Positions 42,781-50,926 of a stretch of DNA of 64,000 nucleotides are shown here, piece by piece. The stretch's first letter is position 1. Every line of letters starts with the position of its first letter. The stretch spans positions 186,001-250,000 of the forward strand of contig NZ_JBDPZC010000001.1 of assembly GCF_039872765.1 (NCBI RefSeq), in the 5' to 3' direction. Below the pieces are notes generated by a model. That model searched no databases and was not told the origin of the DNA. It saw nothing but the letters and a program-made list of their open reading frames with translations. Made by a program: the position numbers and the translations under genes. This DNA comes from Roseateles_B flavus (GTDB lineage Bacteria > Pseudomonadota > Gammaproteobacteria > Burkholderiales > Burkholderiaceae_C).

Positions 42781-43319
42781 TGTTGATTCCTCCCTGGTCC
42801 GCACCCTGCTGGCCGGGGCGGATGGGCAGCGCGCTCGGGGAGGCGCTGCGTTTCATGGGCTTCCGTAGGGCTGGCCTGGGGCGATGCCAGGACAATCTCC
42901 TCGGAAACCCGCGGATTGTTTCAAGCGGTGCGGCAAGCGTCCGCAAGAAGATGAATCCCGCAGAAACCAAATGTGCGAATTGGCTGGGAACGTAACGACA
43001 GCGAGCCGGCCCCCCCGGTCTGCGGGGGGCATGTGCTGGGGCGCGGTCGTTCAGCGGGCAATGTCGGTTTCAGGCTGATAGCTGAAGTTCGCCAGCGTCC
43101 ACTTTGCGGCACTTCAGCTCTCGAGCGGCTTCAAGCAGTGGCCAGCTCTCGAGGTGCAGGCCCGTGCCGCGAGCCCATGCCGAAGCTGAGGAGTCACTCG
43201 GATGGCTGCCTCGGCTGGAGGCTGCAGATAGTTGGGCTGCGGCCAGAACTTTGGCCTCGGCGCTATCCGACCACATGTCGTCCGTGACCCAGCAAGGGGC
43301 GGGCTCGGCCGGGAGCCGG
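42781..43319. other. intergenic DNA between vgrG and TrlF-like gene
   Basis: 540 bases without a supported gene. It holds the vgrG promoter on its left side. A partial copy of the dispersed intergenic repeat is at 43061-43078 (ATGTCGGTTTCAGGCTGA). The stretch 43080-43310 has open minus-strand frames, but none shows a start with a ribosome site or a recognisable product. Confidence 0.4.
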
Positions 43320-46190
43320 CTAGAAGTGGTACTTTTCGCTGCGCCGGCGGAAGGCCTGTTCGGAGCCTTCCATGATGTCGAGAACTGCTTCGACAACTTC
43401 CTTCCGGTCGAGACCGCCCTGTGCCTGTATACGCCCTCGTCCGGTCTCACCCTTCAAAGCGAGCACAAGTTCAGCATCGCCGTTCACGGGTAGATTGGCG
43501 TTGTGCGTTGCAACGATGAGCTGCCGCCTAGACTTGACCTTCCGGAAGTCATCGACGAGGTTCTTGTAGATGAAACTCGAGTCGAGTTCATCTTCGGGTT
43601 GGTCAATGATGATGGGGCCGTCACCACGTGCCAACAGCAAATTCAGCAACAGCGTGTTGCGCTGCCCCTCGGACAGGGCACCATTCATCGAGCCGACGAC
43701 GACGCCTTCGCGGGTAACGAGTTCGACATCAATGCCGTCTCCCACGCGGGTTGTCCGGACATCCTCCCAAACCCGACTTACGTCCTTGCTGTTGAGGTGT
43801 GCCGCAAGCAGCGGCAACAAGTCCTCGCGGGTTTGAGTCGCAAGCTGAAGGGCGAGGTCGGTGTCATAGGACGCGAGTTCGACCGTTTCCCAAGGGGCCT
43901 CTTCACTTGCGCGGGCACGCCAGACATGATGTACCGCGGTGCCCAATTCGTCCCAACGCTTCGAGAGCTTCTCCCGGCCATCCTGGGGCATAACCCGACG
44001 CCATTGCGCCATGAACGACTCGAAGTCACCCATGTACGTCGTTTGAATCCTCGCCATCTGCGACATCGACTGCTGAATGCTCTCGGCCATGCGCTGGCGA
44101 ATGGCAAACCGTTGACGCCAAACTTGATGCAGCTGCTGCAGGAGGTCGGGAAGCCGTGCTGCAGACGCACGAGCAACTTCGTGCCGCTCAGCAACCTTCT
44201 GGCGGTCTGCGTCCTTCGCCTTCCGCTCATCCATAAGCTCGGTCAACTTGCTGATGTCCTCCGGTTTCAGTCCCTTTGCCTCGCAGGCTTGGATGAACGC
44301 TTGACTAATGCCATCCACCTCTTGCAAGAATCCTGAGGAGGCGTCGGCGCCGACCGCCTCGTCCATCTTCCCGCGGAACGTCCTCAACGCCGCATCAACC
44401 TCGTCGGCCAGTGCCGCCCGAGCCGCGTTTACCTTTGCGAGACTTCCATTGAGCCATTCAGTCATCGGCCAGTGGTCCGTGGGCTCCACGGAGTACTGGT
44501 TGCGCAGGAATACACCGGACGCAGCCAAAGACTCAGTCTCATCGGACACGGAGTCTTTGAGCCCATCAAAGAAGGTCTGGGCCTCAACCGCGCCCTGATG
44601 CCTACGCGAATCATCACGAACTGATTGGCGGGCTTCGAGTTGTCGGTCAAGCTCTTGCAGTTCCTGGGTGATTACCTGAAGACGCGTTGCCAACTCTGAG
44701 GCATCACGTCTAGCTTGGAAGGAGACATTAAGGCGAACCTTCAGCTCGGCCTCGTGCGACGCGTTCGCCTGCAGTTCGACCGCGGCTGCGGCATCGATGA
44801 TTTGGAGTACGTGCGCCTGTCCGCCGGCGCCGGATGTCATGCGACTCAATTCGCCCTGGCTAAAAAAGCTGGCTCTCAGCTGGCGCAAGATTGTTCCGAG
44901 GTCAATGACCTCTCGCCCCTCTATGGTCCGATTCGGTTGCCCGGCCGGACCTGGCCGGTAGACCAGCACATCCCTTAGGCCGGGCGCGGTCTCAAACGCG
45001 ACGCGCACCTCACCACCTCCCGCAAGGGAGTTCACCAACTGAGTCTTCTTCTTCTGGAGGGCCGGGTCCTCGTCCTTCGCAACTTCTGGTCCGTCCCCGA
45101 GGGCGAAGTGAAGGTACTCCAACAGAGTCGACTTACCGCTGCCTCGGCCGCCAATGACGCAGTTGAGGTTTGGCGAGAACGACACCGCGAGGTCGTCGAG
45201 GAACCTCGCGCCGCGCACTTCGACCGACAGAATTCGAGGGTGATTCTGTGCGTCCGCCGGATTTAGCCCCTTCAGTTGGATGCGGGATTCGGAGTCAAGA
45301 AAGCTCTGCCGAAGTGCTTCAATAGAGGGCTTCGACATCTTGACCCAGGTGTGGCGATAGCCCAAAGAATTTGGCCCTGGCTCTTGGGTCTGCGGGTCAA
45401 CCTTCAGAGACTTGGCGTCAGACGACATGACCAACGCCAACGGACGGTCTGCCCTGCCCCAGTCCCGGTCCCGTCCTGCCAAAATTTCCCGGTAGCGCTC
45501 GGGGACAGGCTGCGCGGTCACTTCGACTGCCAGCAACTGCGGTAGCTGGTAATCGTGCCGATTCCGCGCGTTCTCCAGTAGGCCGTCGTTCTGGTCAGAA
45601 TGGGCTGCAATCACCATCCCACCGTGCTCGCCCTGGACCACCTCCAGCAGCGTCTTGAGGCTTACGTTCTCGTTGTTGTTCCGAAGTTCCTGGGGGAGGC
45701 CTCTTACGAACCGCCTGTCTTCAACCAGACCGAGCCGGGTAAGAATCTGATTCACACGCCAGATATGGCGCTGAGTCCTGGCCGGGCCGAAAAGGCACAG
45801 CACGTGGTACCCAATGTCGACCTCAAAGCCAGGGAAGATTGCGAGTGGTTCCCGTCCGAGTTCGCGCGCCACGCGTCGGTTCTGTTCGACCAAGTGCGTT
45901 AAGAACCAGTCACGCGGGTCTGACTTGTGGGAAAAATTGTGGTCGGTGATGCCGACCATTTGCAGCCCGACTTCGTGACAGCGTTGCAGGAACGTGCGTG
46001 CGACTTCCTGGATGGACGTCTCATCCGGCCTGCGGGGAGTCGCGGAGCCGTCGGCCGCGGGGGGCTGGTCCGCAAGGGGGCGCCGGGGCTCCGACAGCCT
46101 GGTCTCAGCGTCAGCCCAATGGGCGGCGTCTTCAGGTGTTTGGACCTGGAAGTCACATTTGACCCAACGCATCCCCTCGTACGTAGCCAT
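43320..46190 (-). CDS. TrlF-like PHP-domain / SMC-type ATPase
   Basis: 956 residues from ATG 46190 (GGGAGG seven bases upstream; two GTG codons just before it are alternatives). The N-terminal 300 residues are a PHP-type phosphoesterase domain: VKCDFQVQTPEDA, VGITDHNFSHKSDPRDW, PGFEVDIGYHVLCLF, VIAAHSDQNDG. From about 335 an SMC/ABC ATPase follows: Walker A GGRGSGKSTLLEYL (about 350), long coiled coils (about 480-780), ABC signature ALSEGQRNTLLLNLL (about 837) and Walker B IIIDQPEDELD (about 857). This is the layout of the TrlF family. Such PHP-ATPases occur in defence islands and are thought to act on nucleic acids; the substrate is unknown. It appears to be a single-gene unit. Confidence 0.8.
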   Translation of the reverse strand: MATYEGMRWVKCDFQVQTPEDAAHWADAETRLSEPRRPLADQPPAADGSATPRRPDETSIQEVARTFLQRCHEVGLQMVGITDHNFSHKSDPRDWFLTHLVEQNRRVARELGREPLAIFPGFEVDIGYHVLCLFGPARTQRHIWRVNQILTRLGLVEDRRFVRGLPQELRNNNENVSLKTLLEVVQGEHGGMVIAAHSDQNDGLLENARNRHDYQLPQLLAVEVTAQPVPERYREILAGRDRDWGRADRPLALVMSSDAKSLKVDPQTQEPGPNSLGYRHTWVKMSKPSIEALRQSFLDSESRIQLKGLNPADAQNHPRILSVEVRGARFLDDLAVSFSPNLNCVIGGRGSGKSTLLEYLHFALGDGPEVAKDEDPALQKKKTQLVNSLAGGGEVRVAFETAPGLRDVLVYRPGPAGQPNRTIEGREVIDLGTILRQLRASFFSQGELSRMTSGAGGQAHVLQIIDAAAAVELQANASHEAELKVRLNVSFQARRDASELATRLQVITQELQELDRQLEARQSVRDDSRRHQGAVEAQTFFDGLKDSVSDETESLAASGVFLRNQYSVEPTDHWPMTEWLNGSLAKVNAARAALADEVDAALRTFRGKMDEAVGADASSGFLQEVDGISQAFIQACEAKGLKPEDISKLTELMDERKAKDADRQKVAERHEVARASAARLPDLLQQLHQVWRQRFAIRQRMAESIQQSMSQMARIQTTYMGDFESFMAQWRRVMPQDGREKLSKRWDELGTAVHHVWRARASEEAPWETVELASYDTDLALQLATQTREDLLPLLAAHLNSKDVSRVWEDVRTTRVGDGIDVELVTREGVVVGSMNGALSEGQRNTLLLNLLLARGDGPIIIDQPEDELDSSFIYKNLVDDFRKVKSRRQLIVATHNANLPVNGDAELVLALKGETGRGRIQAQGGLDRKEVVEAVLDIMEGSEQAFRRRSEKYHF

Positions 46191-46522
46191 CACCACCCCT
46201 CCCGCGGTAGGTTTGCTGGACGGACTGATTGCGCCAGCTATTTAACCAATCCTATCTGAGCCTCTGCGGGGACCGGCTGTGGTCTTCTGCTGGTCGGGAG
46301 GGTGACGGCTCCAAGTCAATTCGGACTCCGACCATGTTGCCTGCCGAGCCCGTAGTCACTGACCTGCCCGGCGTCAACTACCCTGAGCTGCGTGTCGTCT
46401 CGCGGAGGAATGTTACCGGGCGAGTTGTTGTCGACGCGCAATCGTTTTTCAGTTTCTCAATCGAAGGCTGTGGGCACGTGGGTGAAGGTGGTGGCGGTGG
46501 GCAGCTCGCCGCTTGCCCGTAG
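46191..46522. other. intergenic DNA, possible small ORF
   Basis: 332 bases. The right part has a plus-strand frame from ATG 46334 to 46522 (62 codons; LRVVSRRNVTGRVVVDAQSF and a Gly-rich end), which could be a small gene converging on the XRE gene, but it lacks a ribosome site. The left part should hold the promoter of the TrlF-like gene. Confidence 0.3.
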
Positions 46523-46819
46523 CTAGCGCCGACGCCTGAAGGTCTTCTCCACCGGGGCGAGCAGGTCACCCGCCTCGCAGCCCAGGCCTTTGGCCAATTT
46601 GAGCAATGCAAGCAGTGTTGGCTGGCTCAGTCCGCGCTCAAGTCGACTGATGTACGAGCGCTCGATTCCAGTCTCCAGGGCCAGCGCCTCCTGGGAGAGA
46701 CCCGCCTCGAGGCGTCGGCCCTTCGCTGCCCTTCCAAACGCCTTTGCAATTCCTGCATCAAGGCTGCTATAGCCCTTCGGGCGGCCAGGTTTGAGGGAAG
46801 TCTTCGGGCGGACAGGCAT
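46523..46819 (-). CDS. XRE-family helix-turn-helix regulator
   Basis: 98 residues. A single Cro/C1-type HTH fills residues about 22-85: AFGRAAKGRRLEAGLSQEAL, ALETGIERSYISRLERGLSQ, PTLLALLKLAKGLG, with the recognition helix at RSYISRLERG. Basic tails occur at both ends (GRPKG at the start, FRRRR at the end). It is probably a DNA-binding regulator of a neighbouring gene; its target is not evident. Same strand as the second XRE gene just upstream. Confidence 0.8.
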   Translation of the reverse strand: MPVRPKTSLKPGRPKGYSSLDAGIAKAFGRAAKGRRLEAGLSQEALALETGIERSYISRLERGLSQPTLLALLKLAKGLGCEAGDLLAPVEKTFRRRR

Positions 46820-46889
46820 CCGCCGAAGGGTCTAAGAACTGAGCTATCTACGCCACGTTATAAATAACTCAAAACGATTGGCTTCGTGC

Positions 46890-47192
46890 TCAGGGTGACC
46901 GGGGGCGTGGGCTGTTCCGGCGCAGTACGCGCAGGCCTGCGGTGCCGTGCGGGGTCAGTTCTGCATGCAGCTCGCTGAGGAACTCGATGAAGTCGGTATC
47001 GAGGGCGCTCAGCCAGTCTCTCAGCTCGATGACATCAAGCCTGCGCTCGCCGCGCTCCACCTTGCTGACCAGCCCCTGGTGACGGCCCAGCAGCAACGCC
47101 AGATCTCGTTGCCGAAGGCGCCTGCGCGTGCGTGTGCGCTTGAGCAGTTCGAGAAAAATCTCGTTGTGACGTGAGTGCAGGATCTTGGGCAT
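46890..47192 (-). CDS. XRE-family helix-turn-helix protein
   Basis: 100 residues. The HTH spans about residues 12-70 (ELLKRTRTRRRLRQRDLALL, GRHQGLVSKVERGERRLDVI), followed by RDWLSALDTDFIEFLSEL and a basic Pro/Arg tail. It differs clearly from the 46523 protein, so the two are not a recent duplication. It may be an antitoxin-type or regulatory protein. The gap to the next gene on the same strand is 70 bases. Confidence 0.75.
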   Translation of the reverse strand: MPKILHSRHNEIFLELLKRTRTRRRLRQRDLALLLGRHQGLVSKVERGERRLDVIELRDWLSALDTDFIEFLSELHAELTPHGTAGLRVLRRNSPRPRSP

Positions 47193-47446
47193 GGTGCAGT
47201 TCGTTGCGAACCCTACGCCATCCTGTGCCGTATTCGGTAAGCGCTTTTTTTCCCGGGCGGGCTAGGCGCCCTTTCGAGGAAATGCTTTGCGCCAGGGCGC
47301 GGCACAAACAGAATTGTCCTGCGTTATTTAAAACTCAGGAACCCATCCATGATCTCATCAAGCCGACATGGTGGCGCCGCATATCTGCCGCTCAACTTGT
47401 ACAGCCATTGACCGCACAAGGAGTACAAAACTGCAGGAGCTTTCAC

Positions 47447-47815
47447 ATGAACTTGCCCCATCCGATGTCTCTCACCTTTGCCAACGAGAGGGACGCTTCG
47501 GATATCGAAACGCAGCCGCGGGTGCTGGTTCATTCCTGGCGGTTGATCAGGACGCGAACTGGCACCCTTCACCTGGTCACATTCAGGGACGTGGGCGATG
47601 AACAAGAAACCGTTTGCGTCACATCGGCGATCTCAGCCGTTGAGCGAGGTAGGGTGGCTGTGACCACATCATCGGGGCGGATGTATGAACTGGCGGGTCC
47701 AGCCGAAGAGCGCGAAATCGAGCGCGAGATGCTTCGGGCGGGAGCGGTCAGGTTAGGCATGGGTGGCGCGGTTGACGTCAGCGTGTTGGCCTGGGATCTC
47801 GTGGGCCTCGACTGA
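47447..47815 (+). CDS. hypothetical protein
   Basis: 122 residues from ATG 47447 (CAGGAG about seven bases upstream; the longer frame from 47171 overlaps the XRE start region). The sequence SWRLIRTRTGTLHLVTFRDV, VCVTSAISAVERGRVAVTTS and SGRMYELAGPAEERE looks like a small beta-rich domain followed by a helix. I recognise no family; no membrane span or metal motif. It is the first of three small plus-strand genes before the island edge. Confidence 0.55.
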   Translation: MNLPHPMSLTFANERDASDIETQPRVLVHSWRLIRTRTGTLHLVTFRDVGDEQETVCVTSAISAVERGRVAVTTSSGRMYELAGPAEEREIEREMLRAGAVRLGMGGAVDVSVLAWDLVGLD

Positions 47816-47846
47816 GTCGCGTTGCGACTTCAACTGGTCGGCAATC

Positions 47847-48050
47847 ATGACCATTGCTGCCAACGTCGTTGCCCTTATTGCGGTGCAACGGAGGGTGCTC
47901 GACGAACTGGCGAAGTTCGTCGAGACGCCTGGGTACCTGCGCCTTCTGGCGGCGGCCGTGGCAATGGGGGTTGATGAAGATCCTGACCCATGGCTTTCGC
48001 AGTGGCTGATCAAGCCGATCTATGGCTTGAATTGTCAACAAACATGGTGA
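47847..48050 (+). CDS. small hypothetical protein
   Basis: 67 residues from ATG 47847, 31 bases after the preceding stop and on the same strand. ALIAVQRRVLDELAKFVETP, YLRLLAAAVAMGVDED and PWLSQWLIKPIYGL look like a genuine helical protein that may be cut short at its C-terminus, since the following sequence is AT-rich and noncoding. No family is recognised and no strong ribosome site is seen. Confidence 0.35.
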   Translation: MTIAANVVALIAVQRRVLDELAKFVETPGYLRLLAAAVAMGVDEDPDPWLSQWLIKPIYGLNCQQTW

Positions 48051-48136
48051 CAAAACCAAACGAGATTAACCGTTTGGAGCATTACTTGAAGTAGATGTTC
48101 ACGTTTGTGGTCTTGTAAGCTTGGATAATCAACCAA

Positions 48137-48565
48137 GTGACGAAACAACTCGGTGTCAAGTACGCAGCCTACTGTCGCGAGATTCGGTGCGATCGTTGTG
48201 GTGACATCGCTTCGGACAGCGACGACAACTTCGACCAATTCCTTAAGCTGGACTTCGATGTTGGCTACTATTCGCCGCTTGGCGATGGCCAACATGTCGA
48301 CCTCGCTCGATGCCATGGCTGTGTAATGCATGTGCTCGGTCGCTGGCTGCGGTTCTCCCCCTCAGAATGGGCTGGCGGCCCAAACGGGTCGAGATTGTCA
48401 GAGGGCGACTGGCGAGTGACACAGGTCAATGGGTCAACATCCTTGTTGCTGACCACTCAGTCTCTGAAGACGCCGCCAATGCCGCTCTGCGCGACCACCT
48501 GGTATCACCAGAGATCAAGGGATCGTGATCGCTCCAGGCTGATCGGTGGCGTGCTGGGCGCTTGA
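48137..48565 (+). CDS. zinc-module protein related to the 24010 protein
   Basis: 142 codons from a GTG at 48137. Residues 14-75 carry the same four-Cys zinc module as the 24010-24786 protein (C18-x2-C21, C59-x2-C62; EIRCDRCGDIA, FLKLDFDVGYYSPLGDG, VDLARCHGCVMHVLGRWL). Beyond residue 80 the frame becomes Ser/Thr/Arg-rich and not protein-like, while another frame (48367-48528) does look protein-like. A frameshift or a shorter true protein is therefore likely. It is the last gene before the island joint, preceded by an unusually AT-rich promoter-like stretch (48050-48130). Confidence 0.55.
   Translation: MTKQLGVKYAAYCREIRCDRCGDIASDSDDNFDQFLKLDFDVGYYSPLGDGQHVDLARCHGCVMHVLGRWLRFSPSEWAGGPNGSRLSEGDWRVTQVNGSTSLLLTTQSLKTPPMPLCATTWYHQRSRDRDRSRLIGGVLGA
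48367..48528 (+). CDS. small ORF overlapping the zinc-module gene
   Basis: 53 codons from ATG 48367 in another frame than the zinc-module gene. The sequence KRVEIVRGRLASDTGQWVNI and EDAANAALRDHLVSP looks more like real protein than the overlapping frame. It may be a separate small gene translated after the zinc-module protein, or the C-terminal part of that protein brought out of frame by a one-base indel. Confidence 0.3.
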   Translation: MGWRPKRVEIVRGRLASDTGQWVNILVADHSVSEDAANAALRDHLVSPEIKGS

Positions 48566-48757
48566 TCTTCTCGGCAACATGGCTGAGGGGCGCCAGCGAG
48601 GCCTGCAAAAGTGCGGAGTGCTGCCTCAGCATGAGGGCAAGAAGGTTGGGGTAGGCCGGGCGCTGCGCGCCCGGCAAGCCCGTGGACAACGCGTTGCGCT
48701 GCCCACCTACATGAGACTCGGAAGCTCGAAAAGCCCACATCCAGGATCTACCTGACA

Positions 48758-48775
48758 CACTTTTGAACAAAAGTG
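48758..48775. repeat. 18-bp palindrome at the island/comM joint
   Basis: CACTTTTG-AA-CAAAAGTG, an 8-bp perfect inverted repeat with a 2-base centre, lies 14 bases outside the point where comM homology stops (48789). It is AT-rich in a GC-rich context. Its position makes it a candidate end or recombination site of the inserted island; no second copy was noticed in the window. Confidence 0.5.
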
Positions 48776-48788
48776 CTTGACTACATTG

Positions 48789-48986
48789 GATGCGCTTGTT
48801 GGCAGGAAATTCCAGCCCGCTGCTGAGCAGGGCGGCCCGCACGCGCTCGCGGGCTTCTTTCACTTCCGTGTCGGCCAGGCCGACCAGGGTGAAGCTGGGC
48901 AGGCCGTTGGCCAGGTGGACTTCGACGGTCACCGCTTCGGCGCGCAGGCCGTCCAGGGCGCGGCTGTGGATCAGGGCCAGGGTCAT
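48789..48986 (-). pseudogene. comM: comM (yifB) 5' remnant truncated at the island joint
   Basis: From ATG 48986 the frame gives the typical start of ComM/YifB, an Mg-chelatase-like AAA+ helicase for branch migration in natural transformation: MTLALIHSRALDGLRAEAVT, PSFTLVGLADTEVKEARERV and LEFPANKRI. Homology ends exactly after the Ile codon (48789-48791), where VNLAPADLPK would be expected. The remaining 430 or so residues are not in the window. The frame runs on into island DNA to a later stop. The cell has lost this comM copy unless the other part lies intact elsewhere. Confidence 0.85.
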
Positions 48987-49082
48987 GTGGCAGGTCTCCC
49001 TGCCGGCCATTCTGTAGGGCCCCGAGCCGGCTCGATGGCGGCGTCCTCCGCAAGGGGCAGGACAAGCCGCCGGGGCGGTGCC

Positions 49083-49997
49083 TCAGAACTGGAAGGGCCG
49101 GACCACGCCCACCGTGGCGCTGACCTGGCGTGCCTTCTGGGTGACGGGGCTCTGCGCCGCGTCGCCACGCAGCTGCGCCAGCTCCAGCGATGCCGCAAGT
49201 CGCCATTGCTGGCTCAGCGCCATGTCGAACTCGATGCCCAGCTGCACGCTCTTGATGCCGGCGCGCGGGGTGAACTGGGGCCGCCCGGAGGCCGCCGCCT
49301 GTCCCTCGGTGACGCCAAAGTAGGCCTGCTGGTAGCGCCGGTCGGCCCATGTGAGGCTGGGCGCCAGGGTCAGCTGCATGTCGTCGGCCCGGTACAGGGG
49401 GTAGGACAGGCCCAGGTTCAGCTGGCGGCCCTTGTGCGAGGTCAGCGCCTGGCGGGCGCTGCCGCTCAGCGCAAGGCCGCCCATCTCTGGCAGCACATAG
49501 CTGACCATCCCCACCGCGACGCCCGTGGCGCGGACTTCGCCCATGCCCTTCAAGGTGTCGCTGCCGGGTCGATAGCCCAGCAATCCCAGCTTTCGCTTGC
49601 CGCTGTCCACGCGGCCAGGGTCGACTTCCAGCCCCAGATGGACGCGGATTGACGGAGCCAGCACCGGGGCCCAGAGCAGGCCTCGATTGCCGATGGACAC
49701 GGTGCCCATGCCGGCGTCGTGGTAGCTGAACTCCAGCCCGACACCGGGCAGGACACGGCTGTCCTGGCTGCCCTGGTAGCGCGGGGCCACGACGGCGCCG
49801 AGGAAGGCGCTGCCGGACCAGCCGGGATGGGCGGGGGCAGTCTCGGAGGCTGTCGACTGTGCCTCCGCGAGCAGAGGCAGGGCGCCCATGGCGAGGCCGA
49901 TGGCGGCGAGGGCCCGGCCGATGCCGCCGGACGGGCGCTGGCGTGCAAGGCGGGACTGCGAGGACGTGGACTTGAGAGAGCGGGACATGGAAGGCAT
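49083..49997 (-). CDS. MipA/OmpV-family outer-membrane protein
   Basis: 304 residues; starts at 49997 or 49988 are both possible. A long N-terminal signal region (about 1-47, ALAAIGLAMGALPLLAEAQS) is followed by alternating amphipathic beta strands: SGSAFLGAVVAPRYQGSQDS, VGLEFSYHDAGMGTVSIGN, RQLNLGLSYPLYRADDMQL, and a C-terminal strand ending in Phe (VGVVRPFQF), as expected for a BAM-assembled barrel. The YxGS motif after the first strand is typical of MipA/OmpV. Members bind a peptidoglycan-synthesis scaffold or act in osmotic and signal responses. The neighbouring LytS/LytTR pair is encoded just upstream on the same strand. Confidence 0.8.
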   Translation of the reverse strand: MPSMSRSLKSTSSQSRLARQRPSGGIGRALAAIGLAMGALPLLAEAQSTASETAPAHPGWSGSAFLGAVVAPRYQGSQDSRVLPGVGLEFSYHDAGMGTVSIGNRGLLWAPVLAPSIRVHLGLEVDPGRVDSGKRKLGLLGYRPGSDTLKGMGEVRATGVAVGMVSYVLPEMGGLALSGSARQALTSHKGRQLNLGLSYPLYRADDMQLTLAPSLTWADRRYQQAYFGVTEGQAAASGRPQFTPRAGIKSVQLGIEFDMALSQQWRLAASLELAQLRGDAAQSPVTQKARQVSATVGVVRPFQF

Positions 49998-50116
49998 CCA
50001 GTTGATTGGGTGCCTGCATCCTAGGAAGCATCGCCGGGCGTCAGGGGCGGTGGGCAGCGAACAGTCGATTCAAGGCTGCCAACGACCGCTGCGCGCCGTG
50101 AGCGGCAGGAAAGGAC

Positions 50117-50926
50117 TCACATGGCTCGGAAGCGATGGGCGAAGAGCCGGCTGACCGGCAGCTGGGCTTCATGCCCATGGAGCCCGGCGCTCAGCCGGCC
50201 GTTGTCATGGCGCGCGACATGGGCGATGGCGCTGGCTTGCACCACCACACTGCGATGCAGCTGCCAGAAGCGCTGCGGATCCAGACGCAGGACCAGGTCC
50301 CGCAGCGCCATGCGGATCAAGGCCTCGCGCTGGCGGGTCACGACGCGCACGTACTTGTCGGCCGCCTCGAAATACAGCACATCGGCGAGCGGTATCAGGT
50401 AGGTCACGGAGCCCACGGCGGCATTGATGACGCTCAGCGGCTCCGCGCCGGCCGTCTGCGGACGCAGGACGCCGTCGAGGCGCTGCAGTTCGGCGCCGAC
50501 GTCATCGGCCGTGCCCGCATCGCCCGAGGCCCTGGTCAGGGCCAGCCGATCCTGCAGGCGCTGGATGGTGCGCTGCAGCCGGTCCTGGCTCAGGGGCTTG
50601 AGAAGGTAGTCGATGGCGCCGTGGTCGAAGGCCTGCAGGGCGTAGTGGCCGTAGGCGGTCACGAAGACAAGAAGGGGCAGGGCAAGGCCCTCGGGCCACT
50701 CCTCCAGGATGGCCTGCGCCGCCTCCAGGCCGGAGCAGGCGGGCATGTGGATGTCCATGAAGATCACGCGCGGCAGGTGCTCCAGCGCCAGCGCGATGGC
50801 GGCAGCGCCGTTGTCGGCCATCGGCAGCAGTTCGAGCCCCGGCCAGAGGGCCAGCAGCTGTTCCTGCAGCCGCTTGGCCAGGACGGGTTCGTCTTCCACG
50901 ATGAGGACGAGCAGGGGTTCAGTCAT
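50117..50926 (-). CDS. LytTR-family response regulator
   Basis: 269 residues. The REC domain has E11-D12 and the phospho-acceptor D58 in VIFMDIHMP, with FVTAYGHYALQAF and the Lys in IDYLLKPL. The C-terminal LytTR DNA-binding domain (about 165-265) has VLYFEAADKYVRVVTRQREA, RFWQLHRSVVVQASAIAHV and VSRLFAHRFR. Its start overlaps the kinase stop by eight bases, so it forms a two-component system with it. Probable targets include the MipA/OmpV gene downstream, which is a common arrangement for this pair; that is inference. Confidence 0.9.
   Translation of the reverse strand: MTEPLLVLIVEDEPVLAKRLQEQLLALWPGLELLPMADNGAAAIALALEHLPRVIFMDIHMPACSGLEAAQAILEEWPEGLALPLLVFVTAYGHYALQAFDHGAIDYLLKPLSQDRLQRTIQRLQDRLALTRASGDAGTADDVGAELQRLDGVLRPQTAGAEPLSVINAAVGSVTYLIPLADVLYFEAADKYVRVVTRQREALIRMALRDLVLRLDPQRFWQLHRSVVVQASAIAHVARHDNGRLSAGLHGHEAQLPVSRLFAHRFRAM

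Noticed and set aside
48426..48788. C-terminal continuation of the comM frame into the island
   Set aside because: The open frame continues to 48426, but the sequence after codon 66 bears no likeness to ComM and is island DNA read through by chance.
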